Shown here: positions 1 to 8,198 of the stretch, one piece after another | Layout of the letters: each line of letters starts with the position of its first letter | How positions within the stretch are numbered: position 1 is the first letter of the stretch | Assembly (NCBI RefSeq): GCF_019904295.1 | Contig: NZ_CP065362.1 | Coordinates: 62,001-126,000, forward strand | Length of the DNA stretch: 64,000 nt | Direction: 5' to 3' | From: Ruegeria sp. SCSIO 43209 | GTDB lineage: Bacteria; Pseudomonadota; Alphaproteobacteria; Rhodobacterales; Rhodobacteraceae | The notes under the pieces: model-generated | The model's input: the letters and a program-made list of their open reading frames with translations, nothing else | Told to the model about the DNA's origin: nothing | Databases searched by the model: none | Position numbers and translations under genes: made by a program

Positions 1-319
1 GACCCTCGCGCGCAATGCGACGGGCCTTTTCGGCGCTGTCAACATGCGGCACAACAATACCTGTCGCGCCACTGTCAAGCGCCTTGAGAATCTCGTCCGC
101 CGACCCAGTCGGCACCCGCACCAACGTCGGCAGCCCCAGTGCGCGCGCGACGGCGAGGCAGATATCCAACCGACCCCGGTCAAAGGGTGCGTGTTCCGCA
201 TCCAGGCACAGGAAGTCCAGTTTCGACTTGGCAATTATCTCGACCAGTTCATGGGCTGGTGTCTTGAGAAACGTTCCGACGAGAGGTTCGCCAGAAAGCA
301 TGCGTTGTTTGAAATTCAT
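1..319 (-). CDS. HpcH/HpaI-family aldolase, N-terminal part (runs off the window)
   Basis: The minus-strand frame from ATG at 319 is open to the window edge and translates to a typical HpcH/HpaI aldolase N-terminus: start MNFKQRML, then DFLCLDAEHAPFD, LVRVP and GATGIVVPHV. These are the substrate and metal-site strands of the class II pyruvate aldolase family (2-keto-3-deoxy-aldarate or 4-hydroxy-2-oxoacid cleavage). About 106 residues of an expected 250 or so are present. An AGGA box lies about 7 bases before the ATG. It is divergent from the SMP-30 gene, from which it is separated by 200 bases, so the two may share control. In a cluster with a sugar transporter and a lactonase, the likely role is the final cleavage to pyruvate plus an aldehyde; the substrate is inferred, not seen. 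Confidence 0.85.
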   Translation of the reverse strand, partial: MNFKQRMLSGEPLVGTFLKTPAHELVEIIAKSKLDFLCLDAEHAPFDRGRLDICLAVARALGLPTLVRVPTGSADEILKALDSGATGIVVPHVDSAEKARRIAREG

Positions 320-442
320 AGGAAAGTCCTGACGGTTTTGTTTGGGCGGCACATGGCAATTGGCAGCCAAGCGGTTTGGAAACATCGGCCATAGCGTAGA
401 GCATTGACGTTGGCAGGGCCAGACTATCGAACAGTCGTTATT

Positions 443-461
443 GCGTTTTCACCCGAAACGC
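443..461. promoter_or_regulatory. inverted repeat in the divergent aldolase/SMP-30 intergenic region
   Basis: GCGTTT at 443-448 and AAACGC at 456-461 form a 6-base inverted repeat with a 7-base spacer, 58 bases before the SMP-30 start and about 125 bases from the aldolase start. It could be an operator for both genes. It does not match the two LacI-type sites near 2468-2538, so a different regulator would be needed. Short repeats of this length occur by chance. Confidence 0.22.
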
Positions 462-519
462 TGTTCTTGTCGAGGCTTGCCGGTAGTGTTGGCAGGCGCA
501 ACTCTGAAAAGGTGTTCAC

Positions 520-1410
520 ATGGTATTCGATATCCGTTCCAAATGCTTCACAGATCTGGTGCACTCTGACGCTCAACTGGAAGAAATCGCTAGCGGTCTG
601 GGGTTTACCGAAGGGCCAATATGGCACCCCGAAGAGCATTGGCTGGTATTTTCGGACATTCAGGAGAGCCATCAATACAAGTGGAGCGAGGGTGAGGGAG
701 TTCGCGTTTTTCGCACCCCATCCAACCAAGCAAACGGAAATTGCTTCGACAAAAGCGGGGCAGTGATCTCTTGCGAGCACGCCAGTTCGCATTTGGTACG
801 CCATGATCACGGCGGCAAGCGGGTTACTTCGATCGCCACGCATTTTGATGGCAAAGAACTAAACAGCCCCAACGATGTTATCTGCGACTCGCACGGTCGG
901 ATTTGGTTCACTGATCCCAGTTTTGGTCGTATCCGAGAGGATCTTGGCATTCTGAGAGAGCAGGAACTGCCGGTGCAAGGCGTGTTCCGGCTGGATCCCG
1001 ACGGCACCTTACACCTTGTCGCGGATGATTTTCAGCAACCCAACGGGTTGTGTTTGTCAGCTGACGAAACAAGGCTGTTTGTCAATGACAGTTGGGGTGG
1101 CCATATCCGCGTCTTTGATGTCGCCACTGATGGCTCACTGACCGGTGGGGTGGTCTGGGCCGATGTTGTTGGCGATGGGGAAGGGGTACCGGACGGTATG
1201 AAGTGCACCCGCGACGGCCAGATTTTGTGCAATGGTCCCGGCGGTGTACATCTGTTTGATGCCCAAGCGCACTGCCTTGGTGTCATTCTGACGCCGCAGA
1301 AATCTACCAACTTCTGCTTTGGTGGAGCCGAGTTCAGCATGCTGTACATCACTGCCAGCACGTCCGTTTACCGTATTCCGACCAAAATGATCGGCCTGCC
1401 TATGATCTAA
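520..1410 (+). CDS. SMP-30/gluconolactonase-family lactone hydrolase
   Basis: This 296-residue protein is a six-bladed propeller lactonase of the SMP-30/gluconolactonase/LRE-like family, which hydrolyses sugar lactones with one divalent metal ion. The expected metal and active-site positions are visible: Glu31 in FTEGPIW, Asn118 in NSPNDV, Asn175 in PNGL and Asp225 in PDGMK. GRIWFTDPSFG (about 126-136) is also typical. There is no signal peptide, so it is cytoplasmic. The ATG at 520 follows AAAGG by about 8 bases. It sits divergent from the aldolase and ends 4 bases into the convergent SnoaL gene. In the pathway it would open an aldonolactone made by one of the dehydrogenases. Confidence 0.9.
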   Translation: MVFDIRSKCFTDLVHSDAQLEEIASGLGFTEGPIWHPEEHWLVFSDIQESHQYKWSEGEGVRVFRTPSNQANGNCFDKSGAVISCEHASSHLVRHDHGGKRVTSIATHFDGKELNSPNDVICDSHGRIWFTDPSFGRIREDLGILREQELPVQGVFRLDPDGTLHLVADDFQQPNGLCLSADETRLFVNDSWGGHIRVFDVATDGSLTGGVVWADVVGDGEGVPDGMKCTRDGQILCNGPGGVHLFDAQAHCLGVILTPQKSTNFCFGGAEFSMLYITASTSVYRIPTKMIGLPMI

Positions 1411-2405
1411 GAACCACCGTGGGTCATGCGGTCCAGAATATCGACACCCTGTTGCTTCCAGAAATGAAGCAGATCGATGAAAATCCAGTTCTCGGCCAGT
1501 TTATCACCTTTGCGACGATAAATGTCTATCACCCGGAACTCACCGGCTTTGTCAGTGGCAGGCATCCCCATGAACCCGCCGGTTGGTCGGGCGGTAAAGT
1601 TCGGCCAGCCAAAAAAGCCGCCATAGTGGCCCTCGGCGATGCGGCAGATATGGTTGGTTTTTGACCGGTCGGCAAACCCAGCACGGAACGGGCCAGCGTG
1701 TTGTTTGGCGTAACGTTCGATTGTGTAGGTCGCACCGATACCGGATGGCCCCCACCAGATCATGTCTTCGCACCATGTGCGGCGCAACTCATCTTCAAGG
1801 CTGAGCCCGCTGTCCCACCGCCCAAGATCGGAGATCATCGCGTTGATAGCGGCCAATGTCTTTTGGCCGTCTTCGGCGGGTTGAGGCGTGAACATCAGGC
1901 CGTCATGGGTCATGGGCCCGGGCTGGACAAGTTGTGCGGCGGTCTGCGGCGGGAAGGGCTGCAACCCGGCCTGAATCATGAAATGCGGGATGTCGAAATA
2001 CATCGCGGTTTCGACAATCTTACCGTGCTCAATCCAGTTGAACTCGCAATAGCGCAGCAAGGCCATTTTTCCGGTTGGCGCAATGCCCAGCCAGTCCTTG
2101 TCAAACAGCCCCATGAGATGGCCCATCGAAACAACCCAGACTGAATTGAACCCGTCGATTTCATTTTGACCAGCCATGAACACGTCCATCCGACGCTGCA
2201 AGTTAGTTAGGCTGTGATTCAGCGGCTGCCAGAATTTTTGCGCCACGTTGCTAGCGCCACGCAACTCGTTGAACGGGTGAAAGCCGCGCCACAGGAGGTC
2301 CTCGGCGCAATACTCAGCGATCACATCAGAGTGGGCTGATTCCTCTGCATCGCTCAGAGCTTTGTAGAAGTTCAGGACAATTTCTTTCTCGGCTTCGTAA
2401 GACAT
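1407..2405 (-). CDS. tandem SnoaL-like (NTF2-fold) protein 1
   Basis: The 332-residue product has two SnoaL-like ester-cyclase/NTF2-fold domains. Domain 1 (about 1-170) ends with [16 protein letters not shown] and a FDIPHFMIQAG motif; domain 2 (about 190-332) ends with AENWIFIDLLHFWKQQGVDI. The GIAPTGK...GKI.E.W...D pattern is the family signature. SnoaL folds catalyse aldol cyclisation, isomerisation, dehydration or hydrolysis; the reaction here is unknown. A TTG at 2420 gives a longer frame, but ATG at 2405 preceded by GAAAG is preferred. It is divergent from the ABC ATPase across a region with two LacI-type operators and is probably co-regulated with it. Similar proteins start at 7077, 8199, 10068 and 12905. 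Confidence 0.8.
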   Translation of the reverse strand: MSYEAEKEIVLNFYKALSDAEESAHSDVIAEYCAEDLLWRGFHPFNELRGASNVAQKFWQPLNHSLTNLQRRMDVFMAGQNEIDGFNSVWVVSMGHLMGLFDKDWLGIAPTGKMALLRYCEFNWIEHGKIVETAMYFDIPHFMIQAGLQPFPPQTAAQLVQPGPMTHDGLMFTPQPAEDGQKTLAAINAMISDLGRWDSGLSLEDELRRTWCEDMIWWGPSGIGATYTIERYAKQHAGPFRAGFADRSKTNHICRIAEGHYGGFFGWPNFTARPTGGFMGMPATDKAGEFRVIDIYRRKGDKLAENWIFIDLLHFWKQQGVDILDRMTHGGS

Positions 2406-2467
2406 ATCTATTACTTTCAATGCTTTGCCCGGAGGGAAGCGTCAGTCTTTAGCAAGATTGCGGGCGC

Positions 2468-2487
2468 TTTTGCATTCGCTTGCAAAA
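2468..2487. promoter_or_regulatory. LacI-type operator 1
   Basis: The 20-base site TTTTGCATTCGCTTGCAAAA has perfect 7-base outer arms (TTTTGCA/TGCAAAA) and a central CG, the usual form of LacI-family operators. It lies between the divergent SnoaL gene (start 2405) and the ABC ATPase (start 2563). It is just upstream of a -35-like hexamer. The LacI regulator encoded at 11889-12908 is the obvious candidate ligand; this is inference. Confidence 0.6.
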
Positions 2488-2492
2488 AATAC

Positions 2493-2522
2493 TTGCCAGA
2501 TGTTCCTTTGGATGTCTATGCT
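2493..2522 (+). promoter_or_regulatory. candidate sigma-70-type promoter of the ABC operon
   Basis: TTGCCA (2493-2498) and TATGCT (2517-2522) are separated by 18 bases and lie exactly between the two LacI-type operators. Transcription would begin close to 2530, about 33 bases before the ATPase start. A repressor bound at the downstream site would cover the start point. Confidence 0.45.
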
Positions 2523-2524
2523 TT

Positions 2525-2538
2525 TGCAAACGTATGCA
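2525..2538. promoter_or_regulatory. LacI-type operator 2
   Basis: TGCAAACGTATGCA is a 14-base near-palindrome with central CG and one mismatched pair, again the LacI-family form. Its centre is 54 bases from that of operator 1, about five helical turns, so a tetramer or two dimers could bind on the same face and possibly loop the promoter. It overlaps the expected transcription start. Confidence 0.55.
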
Positions 2539-2562
2539 CTCAGGTGCAACTGGGAGGACAGT

Positions 2563-3612
2563 ATGGCCGAGATTCAACTGCGCAATGTTGGAAAACGTTG
2601 GGGTTCGTTTGTTGGAGTGGACAATTTCGACCTGACAATATCCGACAAGGAATTTCTGGTGCTTCTCGGCCCGTCGGGTTGTGGCAAGACCACGACGATG
2701 CGCATGATCGCAGGTTTGGAAGACGCAAGCGAGGGTGATATTCTGATCGACGGTACCCGCGTCAACGATATGGAGCCAAAAGACCGCGACGTTGCGATGG
2801 TGTTCCAGTCTTACGCTTTGTATCCGAACATGAATGTCTACGAGAACATTCGTTTCCCGCTGAGGGTACGTGGCATCGACGCTTCCACCCATGACGAAAA
2901 AGTGCGCCGTGCGTCGGCGATGGTAGAGTTGGACGACTTTCTGCATCGTAAGCCGGCAGAGCTGTCAGGTGGGCAACGTCAACGGGTGGCTCTGGCGCGT
3001 GCGATTGTACGCGAGCCCAACGTGTTCCTGATGGATGAGCCGTTGTCCAACCTTGACGCAAAACTGCGCGTTTCGACTCGCGCGCAGATCAAGAACCTTA
3101 GCCATGAACTGGCGGTGACTACGATTTATGTGACACATGACCAGATCGAGGCGATGACACTGGCCGATCGCGTGGTGATCATGAAGCAGGGTGTTGTCCA
3201 GCAGGTTGGCTCTCCGACGGCGATCTACGACGAGCCTGCGAACACGTTTGTCGCCAGCTTTATCGGCAACCCTGCGATGAACCTGGTTGATGGCGATGTT
3301 CAGGGCGGTGTGTTCCGCGCGCAGAATACCGAAGTGCATGGTCTGAATGCTCCGGATGGCCCAATAACTTTGGGTTTCCGCGCCGAGGACGCCAATGTCG
3401 TAGAAAGCGGGGGCGAGATTAACGCGCCCATCTATACGCAGGAATTGCTGGGCGACAGCACCATGGTCTCGGTTCGGATAGGCGGAGCGCTGGTCTCGGT
3501 CAAGGCCGACAAAACCTATCGTGCTGAAATCGACGATCAGGTGTCGGTTCATATCCATACCGATCACTGTCACCTGTTCGATGCGCAAACCGGCGCGCGC
3601 CTTGAGATCTGA
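2563..3612 (+). CDS. ABC transporter ATPase, UgpC/MalK (CUT1) type
   Basis: The 349-residue protein is a carbohydrate importer ATPase. It has Walker A GPSGCGKTTT (about 37-46), the signature LSGGQRQRVALARA (about 134-147), Walker B VFLMDEPLSNLDAKLR and the H-loop VTHDQIEAMT, followed by a C-terminal TOBE-like regulatory domain (about 240-349). Longer upstream frames exist, but ATG at 2563 has GGGAGGA 4 bases upstream and the family's usual N-terminus MAEIQLRNVGK. It is the first gene of the transporter operon and is preceded by the two operators. It energises the two permeases encoded at 4987 and 6017. Confidence 0.93.
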   Translation: MAEIQLRNVGKRWGSFVGVDNFDLTISDKEFLVLLGPSGCGKTTTMRMIAGLEDASEGDILIDGTRVNDMEPKDRDVAMVFQSYALYPNMNVYENIRFPLRVRGIDASTHDEKVRRASAMVELDDFLHRKPAELSGGQRQRVALARAIVREPNVFLMDEPLSNLDAKLRVSTRAQIKNLSHELAVTTIYVTHDQIEAMTLADRVVIMKQGVVQQVGSPTAIYDEPANTFVASFIGNPAMNLVDGDVQGGVFRAQNTEVHGLNAPDGPITLGFRAEDANVVESGGEINAPIYTQELLGDSTMVSVRIGGALVSVKADKTYRAEIDDQVSVHIHTDHCHLFDAQTGARLEI

Positions 3613-3626
3613 GAGACGAAAACCAA

Positions 3627-3674
3627 TCCCGCAATGACGGGACAATCTCGGGTGCAGGCTTCGAAGATGCACCC
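3627..3674 (+). other. two consecutive hairpins between ATPase and binding-protein genes
   Basis: TCCCG/CGGGA (3627-3631 and 3638-3642) and GGGTGCA/TGCACCC (3650-3656 and 3668-3674) form two short stems in the 84-base gap. No T-run follows. They probably act in mRNA processing or protection of the 5' end of the binding-protein segment and not as a full terminator. Confidence 0.4.
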
Positions 3675-3696
3675 AATCACCTAGGGAGGAATCAAA

Positions 3697-4923
3697 ATGT
3701 TTCTAAAGAAAATCGCATTGGCCGGGTCACTGACCGCCTTTGCTTCGAGCGCGGGTTATGCCTGCGAGATCACGGATCGGGTCAACATCGTCGGCAACGA
3801 ATTTGCCGCCATTCAGGCTGTGGCCGCTGCTGCAAAGGAATGCACGGGCGCATCTGTTGAATCCAACCTGACATCCGAACACCAAACCATCAACGTCGCC
3901 GGTCTGTCGGGTAATCCGTCGGAATACACCTCAGCCATCATCGCCAACAGCTCGATTGTGGCGTTGATGAATGAAGACGTTATCCGACCGCTCAATGACC
4001 TGGTCGAAAAACATGGTCAGAACCTGCAGCCGGGACAATTGATCAAGATCGGCGATGACATCATGGCCATCGCCTTCATGGCCAATGCTCAGCACCTGAT
4101 GTACCGCAAGGACGTTCTGGAACAGGCAGGCGTCGAAGTGCCAACCACGTATGAAGAACTGCTCGAGGCGGCCGAAGCCATTCGCGCGCAGGGCATAATG
4201 CAAAACCCGGTTGGTGGTGCTTACGCTGCGGGATGGAATCTGGCGCAGGAATTCAACAACATGTTCCTTGGCTATGGAGGTACTCATTTCAAGCCCGGCA
4301 GCGCAGAGCCCAACGTCAATACCGAGGCCGGTGTCAAAGCGCTGAACATGATGAAGGCTTTGTCCGAGTATATGAACCCCGACTTTCTAACCCATGATTC
4401 CAATGCCACCAACGCGGAATACCGCGCGGGCAATGTGGCGATCATGAATATGTGGGGGTCACGGGCGTCACAGCAGACCACAACCGAAGGTGTCTTGCAG
4501 GAAGTAATCGATGGCCATGCCATTGCAGCGCCGCTGACCGTGGGTGGCGGCACGACTCCGGCCTCGACCCTTTGGTGGGACGGATGGACCGTCGGCAAGA
4601 ACATCTCGGATGAAGAGGCTGAGGCGACTTTTGTCGCGATGACGCATGGCGTCCGCCCCGAAATGTTGAACGATGAAACCACGCCGCTGGCAGTCTGGTT
4701 GATCGAAGGGTACGAACCCGCAGACGACGCGCAGGGTGTATTTGACGCTGCCAAAATGGGCACGACGCCTTATCCGATGCTGCCCTACATGGGTTTGATG
4801 CACAGTGCACTTGGCAATGAACTTGCCGATTTCATGCAGGGCAAGGAAAGCGCTGAACAGGCGCTGGCCGATGTCGAGGCCGCCTATCGCGCCGCGGCAA
4901 TCGAACAGGGCTTCCTACAGTAA
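3697..4923 (+). CDS. carbohydrate ABC transporter substrate-binding protein
   Basis: The 408-residue protein starts with a cleavable signal peptide (MFLKKIALAGSLTAFASSAGYA, cut near 22) and is an extracellular solute-binding protein of the sugar (family 1) type. Features include AIAFMANAQHLMYRKDVLEQAG and TTYEELLEAAEAIRA around residues 125-165, and a Trp-rich pocket WWDGWTVGKN near 290-300. ATG at 3697 follows GGGAGGA. It lies between the ATPase and the two permeases, the classic CUT1 order with the ATPase moved to the front. It determines substrate specificity; the ligand cannot be read from the sequence. Mature protein has two N-terminal Cys residues (ACEITD, AKECTG) that could form a disulphide. 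Confidence 0.92.
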   Translation: MFLKKIALAGSLTAFASSAGYACEITDRVNIVGNEFAAIQAVAAAAKECTGASVESNLTSEHQTINVAGLSGNPSEYTSAIIANSSIVALMNEDVIRPLNDLVEKHGQNLQPGQLIKIGDDIMAIAFMANAQHLMYRKDVLEQAGVEVPTTYEELLEAAEAIRAQGIMQNPVGGAYAAGWNLAQEFNNMFLGYGGTHFKPGSAEPNVNTEAGVKALNMMKALSEYMNPDFLTHDSNATNAEYRAGNVAIMNMWGSRASQQTTTEGVLQEVIDGHAIAAPLTVGGGTTPASTLWWDGWTVGKNISDEEAEATFVAMTHGVRPEMLNDETTPLAVWLIEGYEPADDAQGVFDAAKMGTTPYPMLPYMGLMHSALGNELADFMQGKESAEQALADVEAAYRAAAIEQGFLQ

Positions 4924-4933
4924 AACGCCCCTC

Positions 4934-4958
4934 GCGGGTGCCCAATTCGGGCACCCGC
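4934..4958 (+). other. strong hairpin between binding-protein and permease genes
   Basis: GCGGGTGCCC (4934-4943) and GGGCACCCGC (4949-4958) form a perfect 10-base stem with a 5-base loop. It sits 11 bases after the binding-protein stop and has no T-run. Such stems usually protect the upstream message from 3' decay and let the binding protein be made in excess over the permeases. Confidence 0.65.
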
Positions 4959-4986
4959 CCAATCAAGCCGACACGGGAATTGCGAC

Positions 4987-6015
4987 ATGCGCCATAAGAC
5001 ATTCCTTTGGTTTTTCCTGCCCACAGGACTTGCAATGCTGCTGTTCATTGCAATGCCCATCGTCTCGGTGGTGATCCAATCCATTTACGCCCCACACCCG
5101 GCGGTTCTGGTGGAAGTCGAAAACTGTACTCCGCTTGTCGGGTGCACAACCGAGACCACCATCGATCAGGAAGCCACCGCAGCGCTTCGTGCCGAACAAC
5201 CATTGGGCAGATTTGTCGGGCTGGATATCTACTTTGATCGCGGCCACTTGGCGATACAGGAGGTTGGCGAAATCTGGGCGGCGAGTGACACGTGGGGTGA
5301 CCTTTTCTCAGAGGTCGGAAACTTGCCCTTCTATCGGGCCATGGCCTTTACGCTGACCTTCACATTCATTGTGACACCCCTCACGATCATTCTGGGGCTG
5401 GTGATTGCGCTGGCGGTCAACTCACTGCACCGGCACCTCAAGGGTTTGATGATCTTCTTCTCGCTCTTGCCCATGATTGTGACACCGCTGATCGGCTCGC
5501 TCATTCTGTTTTGGATGATTGACAGTCGTGGCGTCATCGGCAATGCCCTTGTAAACTTGGCCGGAGATCCGGATTTCAGTCTAAAGGCTTCGACCGGGCT
5601 GATGTGGGTGGCGCTGATGGTTTATGGCGTCTGGAGCTCGGCCCCCTTTGCCTTCGTGGTGTTCTATGCCGGTTTGCAAACTTTGCCCAAAGATCAGATC
5701 GAGGCGGCCCAGATCGATGGGGCAACCCGCTGGCAACAGGTCAAATTCGTGGTTGTTCCCCATCTCATGCCACTGGTTACGTTTGTTGCGCTGATCCAGT
5801 TGATGGATAATTTCAAGGTGTTTGAACCGATTATTGGCTTCAGCGCCGGTGCCCATGCGCAATCGCTCAGTACTTTCATCTTCAACGACCTCGGCGGTGA
5901 AACGCGACAACTGTCCTCTGCAGCCGCTACGTCTGTGATCACGATTATCGGGGTCGCCATTCTGTTGTCGCCCGTGCTTGTCCGCACCTGGCGTGACTTC
6001 AAAGGAGCTAGATAA
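4987..6015 (+). CDS. sugar ABC transporter permease 1 (MalF/UgpA-like) with periplasmic insert
   Basis: The 342-residue inner-membrane permease has the EAA loop EAAQIDGATRWQQVKFVVVPHL (about 238-259, Gly present) that docks the ATPase. TM1 (about 8-30) is followed by an unusually long soluble stretch (about 31-115) with two Cys residues (NCTPLVGC) before TM2. Six transmembrane segments are expected. It is followed after 1 base by permease 2. The insert between TM1 and TM2 may contact the binding protein. Confidence 0.9.
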   Translation: MRHKTFLWFFLPTGLAMLLFIAMPIVSVVIQSIYAPHPAVLVEVENCTPLVGCTTETTIDQEATAALRAEQPLGRFVGLDIYFDRGHLAIQEVGEIWAASDTWGDLFSEVGNLPFYRAMAFTLTFTFIVTPLTIILGLVIALAVNSLHRHLKGLMIFFSLLPMIVTPLIGSLILFWMIDSRGVIGNALVNLAGDPDFSLKASTGLMWVALMVYGVWSSAPFAFVVFYAGLQTLPKDQIEAAQIDGATRWQQVKFVVVPHLMPLVTFVALIQLMDNFKVFEPIIGFSAGAHAQSLSTFIFNDLGGETRQLSSAAATSVITIIGVAILLSPVLVRTWRDFKGAR

Positions 6016-6016
6016 C

Positions 6017-6898
6017 ATGGCCAGCCGTGCGCAAAGAATGCCCAAAAGCCTTCGGATTGCTTCGTCGCTTTTTGTGATCCTTTGGTTCATCCTGGCCGCT
6101 TTCCCGTTCCTCTGGACGGTTTGGGGGTCGTTCAAGGTAGAGCTGGATTTCTTCTCGATCGCCGATTGGACCAACGCCTTAACCGGCGCGCGGACCGAGG
6201 CAGTTTATGGCTCACCCTTTACCACCACCGGTTACGAAGGGGCTTGGATTCAGGAAGAATTTTGGCGGAATGTTCTGAACACGGGGATCGTTTGCGTCTT
6301 TGTGGTCGCCATCTCGCTGACCATCGGAACGCTGGGGGGCTATGCGCTTTCGCGGTCGAGCTATAACTACACATTCTGGCTTTTGATCACGGCGCTGATC
6401 TTCCGCGCGATGCCGCCGATCACGTTGGTTTCGGGTTATCTGTTGCCCTTCTTTGAATGGAATATCTGGGGGATACTTCCGACGACAATTATCGTACTTG
6501 TCGCGATCAACCAGCCGTTCACTCTGTGGATGCTACACGCCTTCTTCAAGAACATCCCCAGCGAGCTTGACGAAAGCGCAAAGGTCGACGGCTGCAACCA
6601 GTTTCAGGCCTTCCGCCGCGTGATCATTCCGGTGATGTGGCCGGGTGTGATCACCACGGGGCTGTTCTCGTTTCTTCTGGCCTATAACGACTTTGCCGTT
6701 GGGGCGATGCTGTTGTCAGAAAGCAACCGCACAATGGTTCCAGCCATCGCCGCGTTCCTTGGTACAACGCAAACCGAGGGCAACGTAATGTTCGCCGTTG
6801 CGGCCGTGGTTTCTGCGACGGTTCCGCTGTTCATCTTGGTGATGTTCTTCCAGCGTCAGATTGTGGGCGGTTTGACCGCCGGGGCTGTGAAAGGCTGA
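6017..6898 (+). CDS. sugar ABC transporter permease 2 (MalG/UgpE-like)
   Basis: The 293-residue inner-membrane permease starts at ATG 6017, directly after the stop of permease 1, with AAGGAG at 6002-6007; an upstream in-frame start at 5978 would overlap permease 1 and lacks a better site. The EAA loop is DESAKVDGCNQFQAFRRV (about 188-205). TM1 is near 18-38. A shorter periplasmic insert (about 40-85) follows TM1. It completes the importer with the ATPase, binding protein and permease 1. Confidence 0.92.
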   Translation: MASRAQRMPKSLRIASSLFVILWFILAAFPFLWTVWGSFKVELDFFSIADWTNALTGARTEAVYGSPFTTTGYEGAWIQEEFWRNVLNTGIVCVFVVAISLTIGTLGGYALSRSSYNYTFWLLITALIFRAMPPITLVSGYLLPFFEWNIWGILPTTIIVLVAINQPFTLWMLHAFFKNIPSELDESAKVDGCNQFQAFRRVIIPVMWPGVITTGLFSFLLAYNDFAVGAMLLSESNRTMVPAIAAFLGTTQTEGNVMFAVAAVVSATVPLFILVMFFQRQIVGGLTAGAVKG

Positions 6899-6941
6899 CG
6901 CTGATGGGACGCACGCATCCTCAGTCCGTATTTGCCCATGC

Positions 6942-6972
6942 GCACGCAGCCAGCCTGAATATGGCTGCGTGC
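6942..6972 (+). terminator. hairpin after the ABC operon
   Basis: GCACGCAGCCA (6942-6952) and TGGCTGCGTGC (6962-6972) form a perfect 11-base stem with a 9-base loop, 43 bases after the permease stop. No T-run follows, so it may be a processing or Rho-linked 3' end and not a strict intrinsic terminator. Transcription may partly read into the SnoaL genes. Confidence 0.5.
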
Positions 6973-7076
6973 CGGGCAAGGCGACCAGGGCGAATTCCTT
7001 TTGCTTTGATGCGCGCAGGGCCTTGCGGGGCGTTTCTCCGCAGACGCCTTGAACAGATCCTATAGAGACAAAGTTA

Positions 7077-8066
7077 ATGGAACGCCTCGACCGTAAACCC
7101 TTTCTGAATTTCACCGCCGCGCAACGCCATCCAGGCAATTTCCGGCCAGCCTATGAGGGATTCTTCGCCCCCGGTGCACATGTCAACGTGGTGCATCCTT
7201 TCAACGAGGTCGCGGGTGGCCTCGGGCTGCACGATCACGTCATCGCCCCGCTCGCAGCCTCCTTCGATGGGCTTTTTCGGCGCGATGATATCGTCATGGC
7301 CGGTGTATTTGAAGGACAGGGCTGGATCAGCGCCACCGGCTATTTCGTCGGTCGGTTCTCGCGCGACTGGCTTGGTATCCGCGCCACAGGTGAGCTTGCC
7401 TATCTGCGCTTCGGCGAGTTCCACCGCATGCAGGATGGCAAGGCGGTGGAGAGCTATATCTTCTTCGATATCCCAGAACTGATGCTGGCTGCAGGGCAAT
7501 GGCCGATCACCGATAGCCCGGGCAAGACCCGTGGCTTCACCGGGATGATTCAGGGTCCAGCAAGCCATGATGGCATCTTGACCACGCCGCAAGACCCAGT
7601 CGAGGGGGCCAAGAGCTATCGTATGGTCACAGAAATGCTGGCCAAGCTTGCCACCAAGAACGAGGCCTGGCGCCCGTTTTGGCATGACAACATGGTCTGG
7701 TACGGCCCCGGCGCCTTCGGTTCTTTCGTCGGGCTCGAGAGTTTTGCAAGCTTCCAGGTGCCTTTCGAGGCCACCTTCGAAGGTTGGTCCGGCGGCAGTG
7801 CGGGAAATGGCATGACTGCGCATTTCACCCGCTTCGGCGAAGGCAATTACGTATGCTCGGGCGGCTGGCCTTCCTTGACCGGTGTCCAGGTGAAACCCTT
7901 CCTCGACCAGCCCGCAAGCGGAAAACGCGTCTTCATGCGGGTCTGCGACTGGTGGCGTCGAGAGGACGATCTGTTGGTCGAAAACTGGGTTTTCGTCGAC
8001 ATCCCGCATGTGTTGTTGCAGCTGGGATATGACCTTTTTGCCGACATCGCCGAGCAAGCCGCATGA
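7077..8066 (+). CDS. tandem SnoaL-like (NTF2-fold) protein 2
   Basis: The 329-residue protein has two SnoaL-like domains. Domain 1 (about 1-160) carries RDWLGIRATGELAYLRFGEF, DGKAVESYIFFDIPELMLAAGQWP; domain 2 (about 175-329) carries the closing motif VENWVFVDIPHVLLQLGYDLF. The layout matches the proteins at 1407 and 10068: the first domain ends in a DIPxxMxxAG motif and the second in ENWxxxD...QLGxD. A central GPASHDG linker is shared with the 10068 protein (GPATQDG). The ribosome site before ATG 7077 is weak. Reaction unknown; cytoplasmic, no signal peptide. It starts the second block of catabolic genes after the transporter. Confidence 0.8.
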   Translation: MERLDRKPFLNFTAAQRHPGNFRPAYEGFFAPGAHVNVVHPFNEVAGGLGLHDHVIAPLAASFDGLFRRDDIVMAGVFEGQGWISATGYFVGRFSRDWLGIRATGELAYLRFGEFHRMQDGKAVESYIFFDIPELMLAAGQWPITDSPGKTRGFTGMIQGPASHDGILTTPQDPVEGAKSYRMVTEMLAKLATKNEAWRPFWHDNMVWYGPGAFGSFVGLESFASFQVPFEATFEGWSGGSAGNGMTAHFTRFGEGNYVCSGGWPSLTGVQVKPFLDQPASGKRVFMRVCDWWRREDDLLVENWVFVDIPHVLLQLGYDLFADIAEQAA

Positions 8067-8198
8067 GCAGCTCTGCAAGACATAACGCCGTTGGCCGCCA
8101 CCCGGCGCTCAACCGGATGCCGAGGGATTTTCTGTCAGCTGATTGAGCTACCCGATGAAGACAGAATTTCTATTGGCACTAATACAAGGATGAGAAAG

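Noticed and set aside
2425-2562. N-terminal extension of the ABC ATPase to 2425
   Set aside because: The extension crosses the promoter and both operators and is not part of the family; ATG 2563 has a strong ribosome site.
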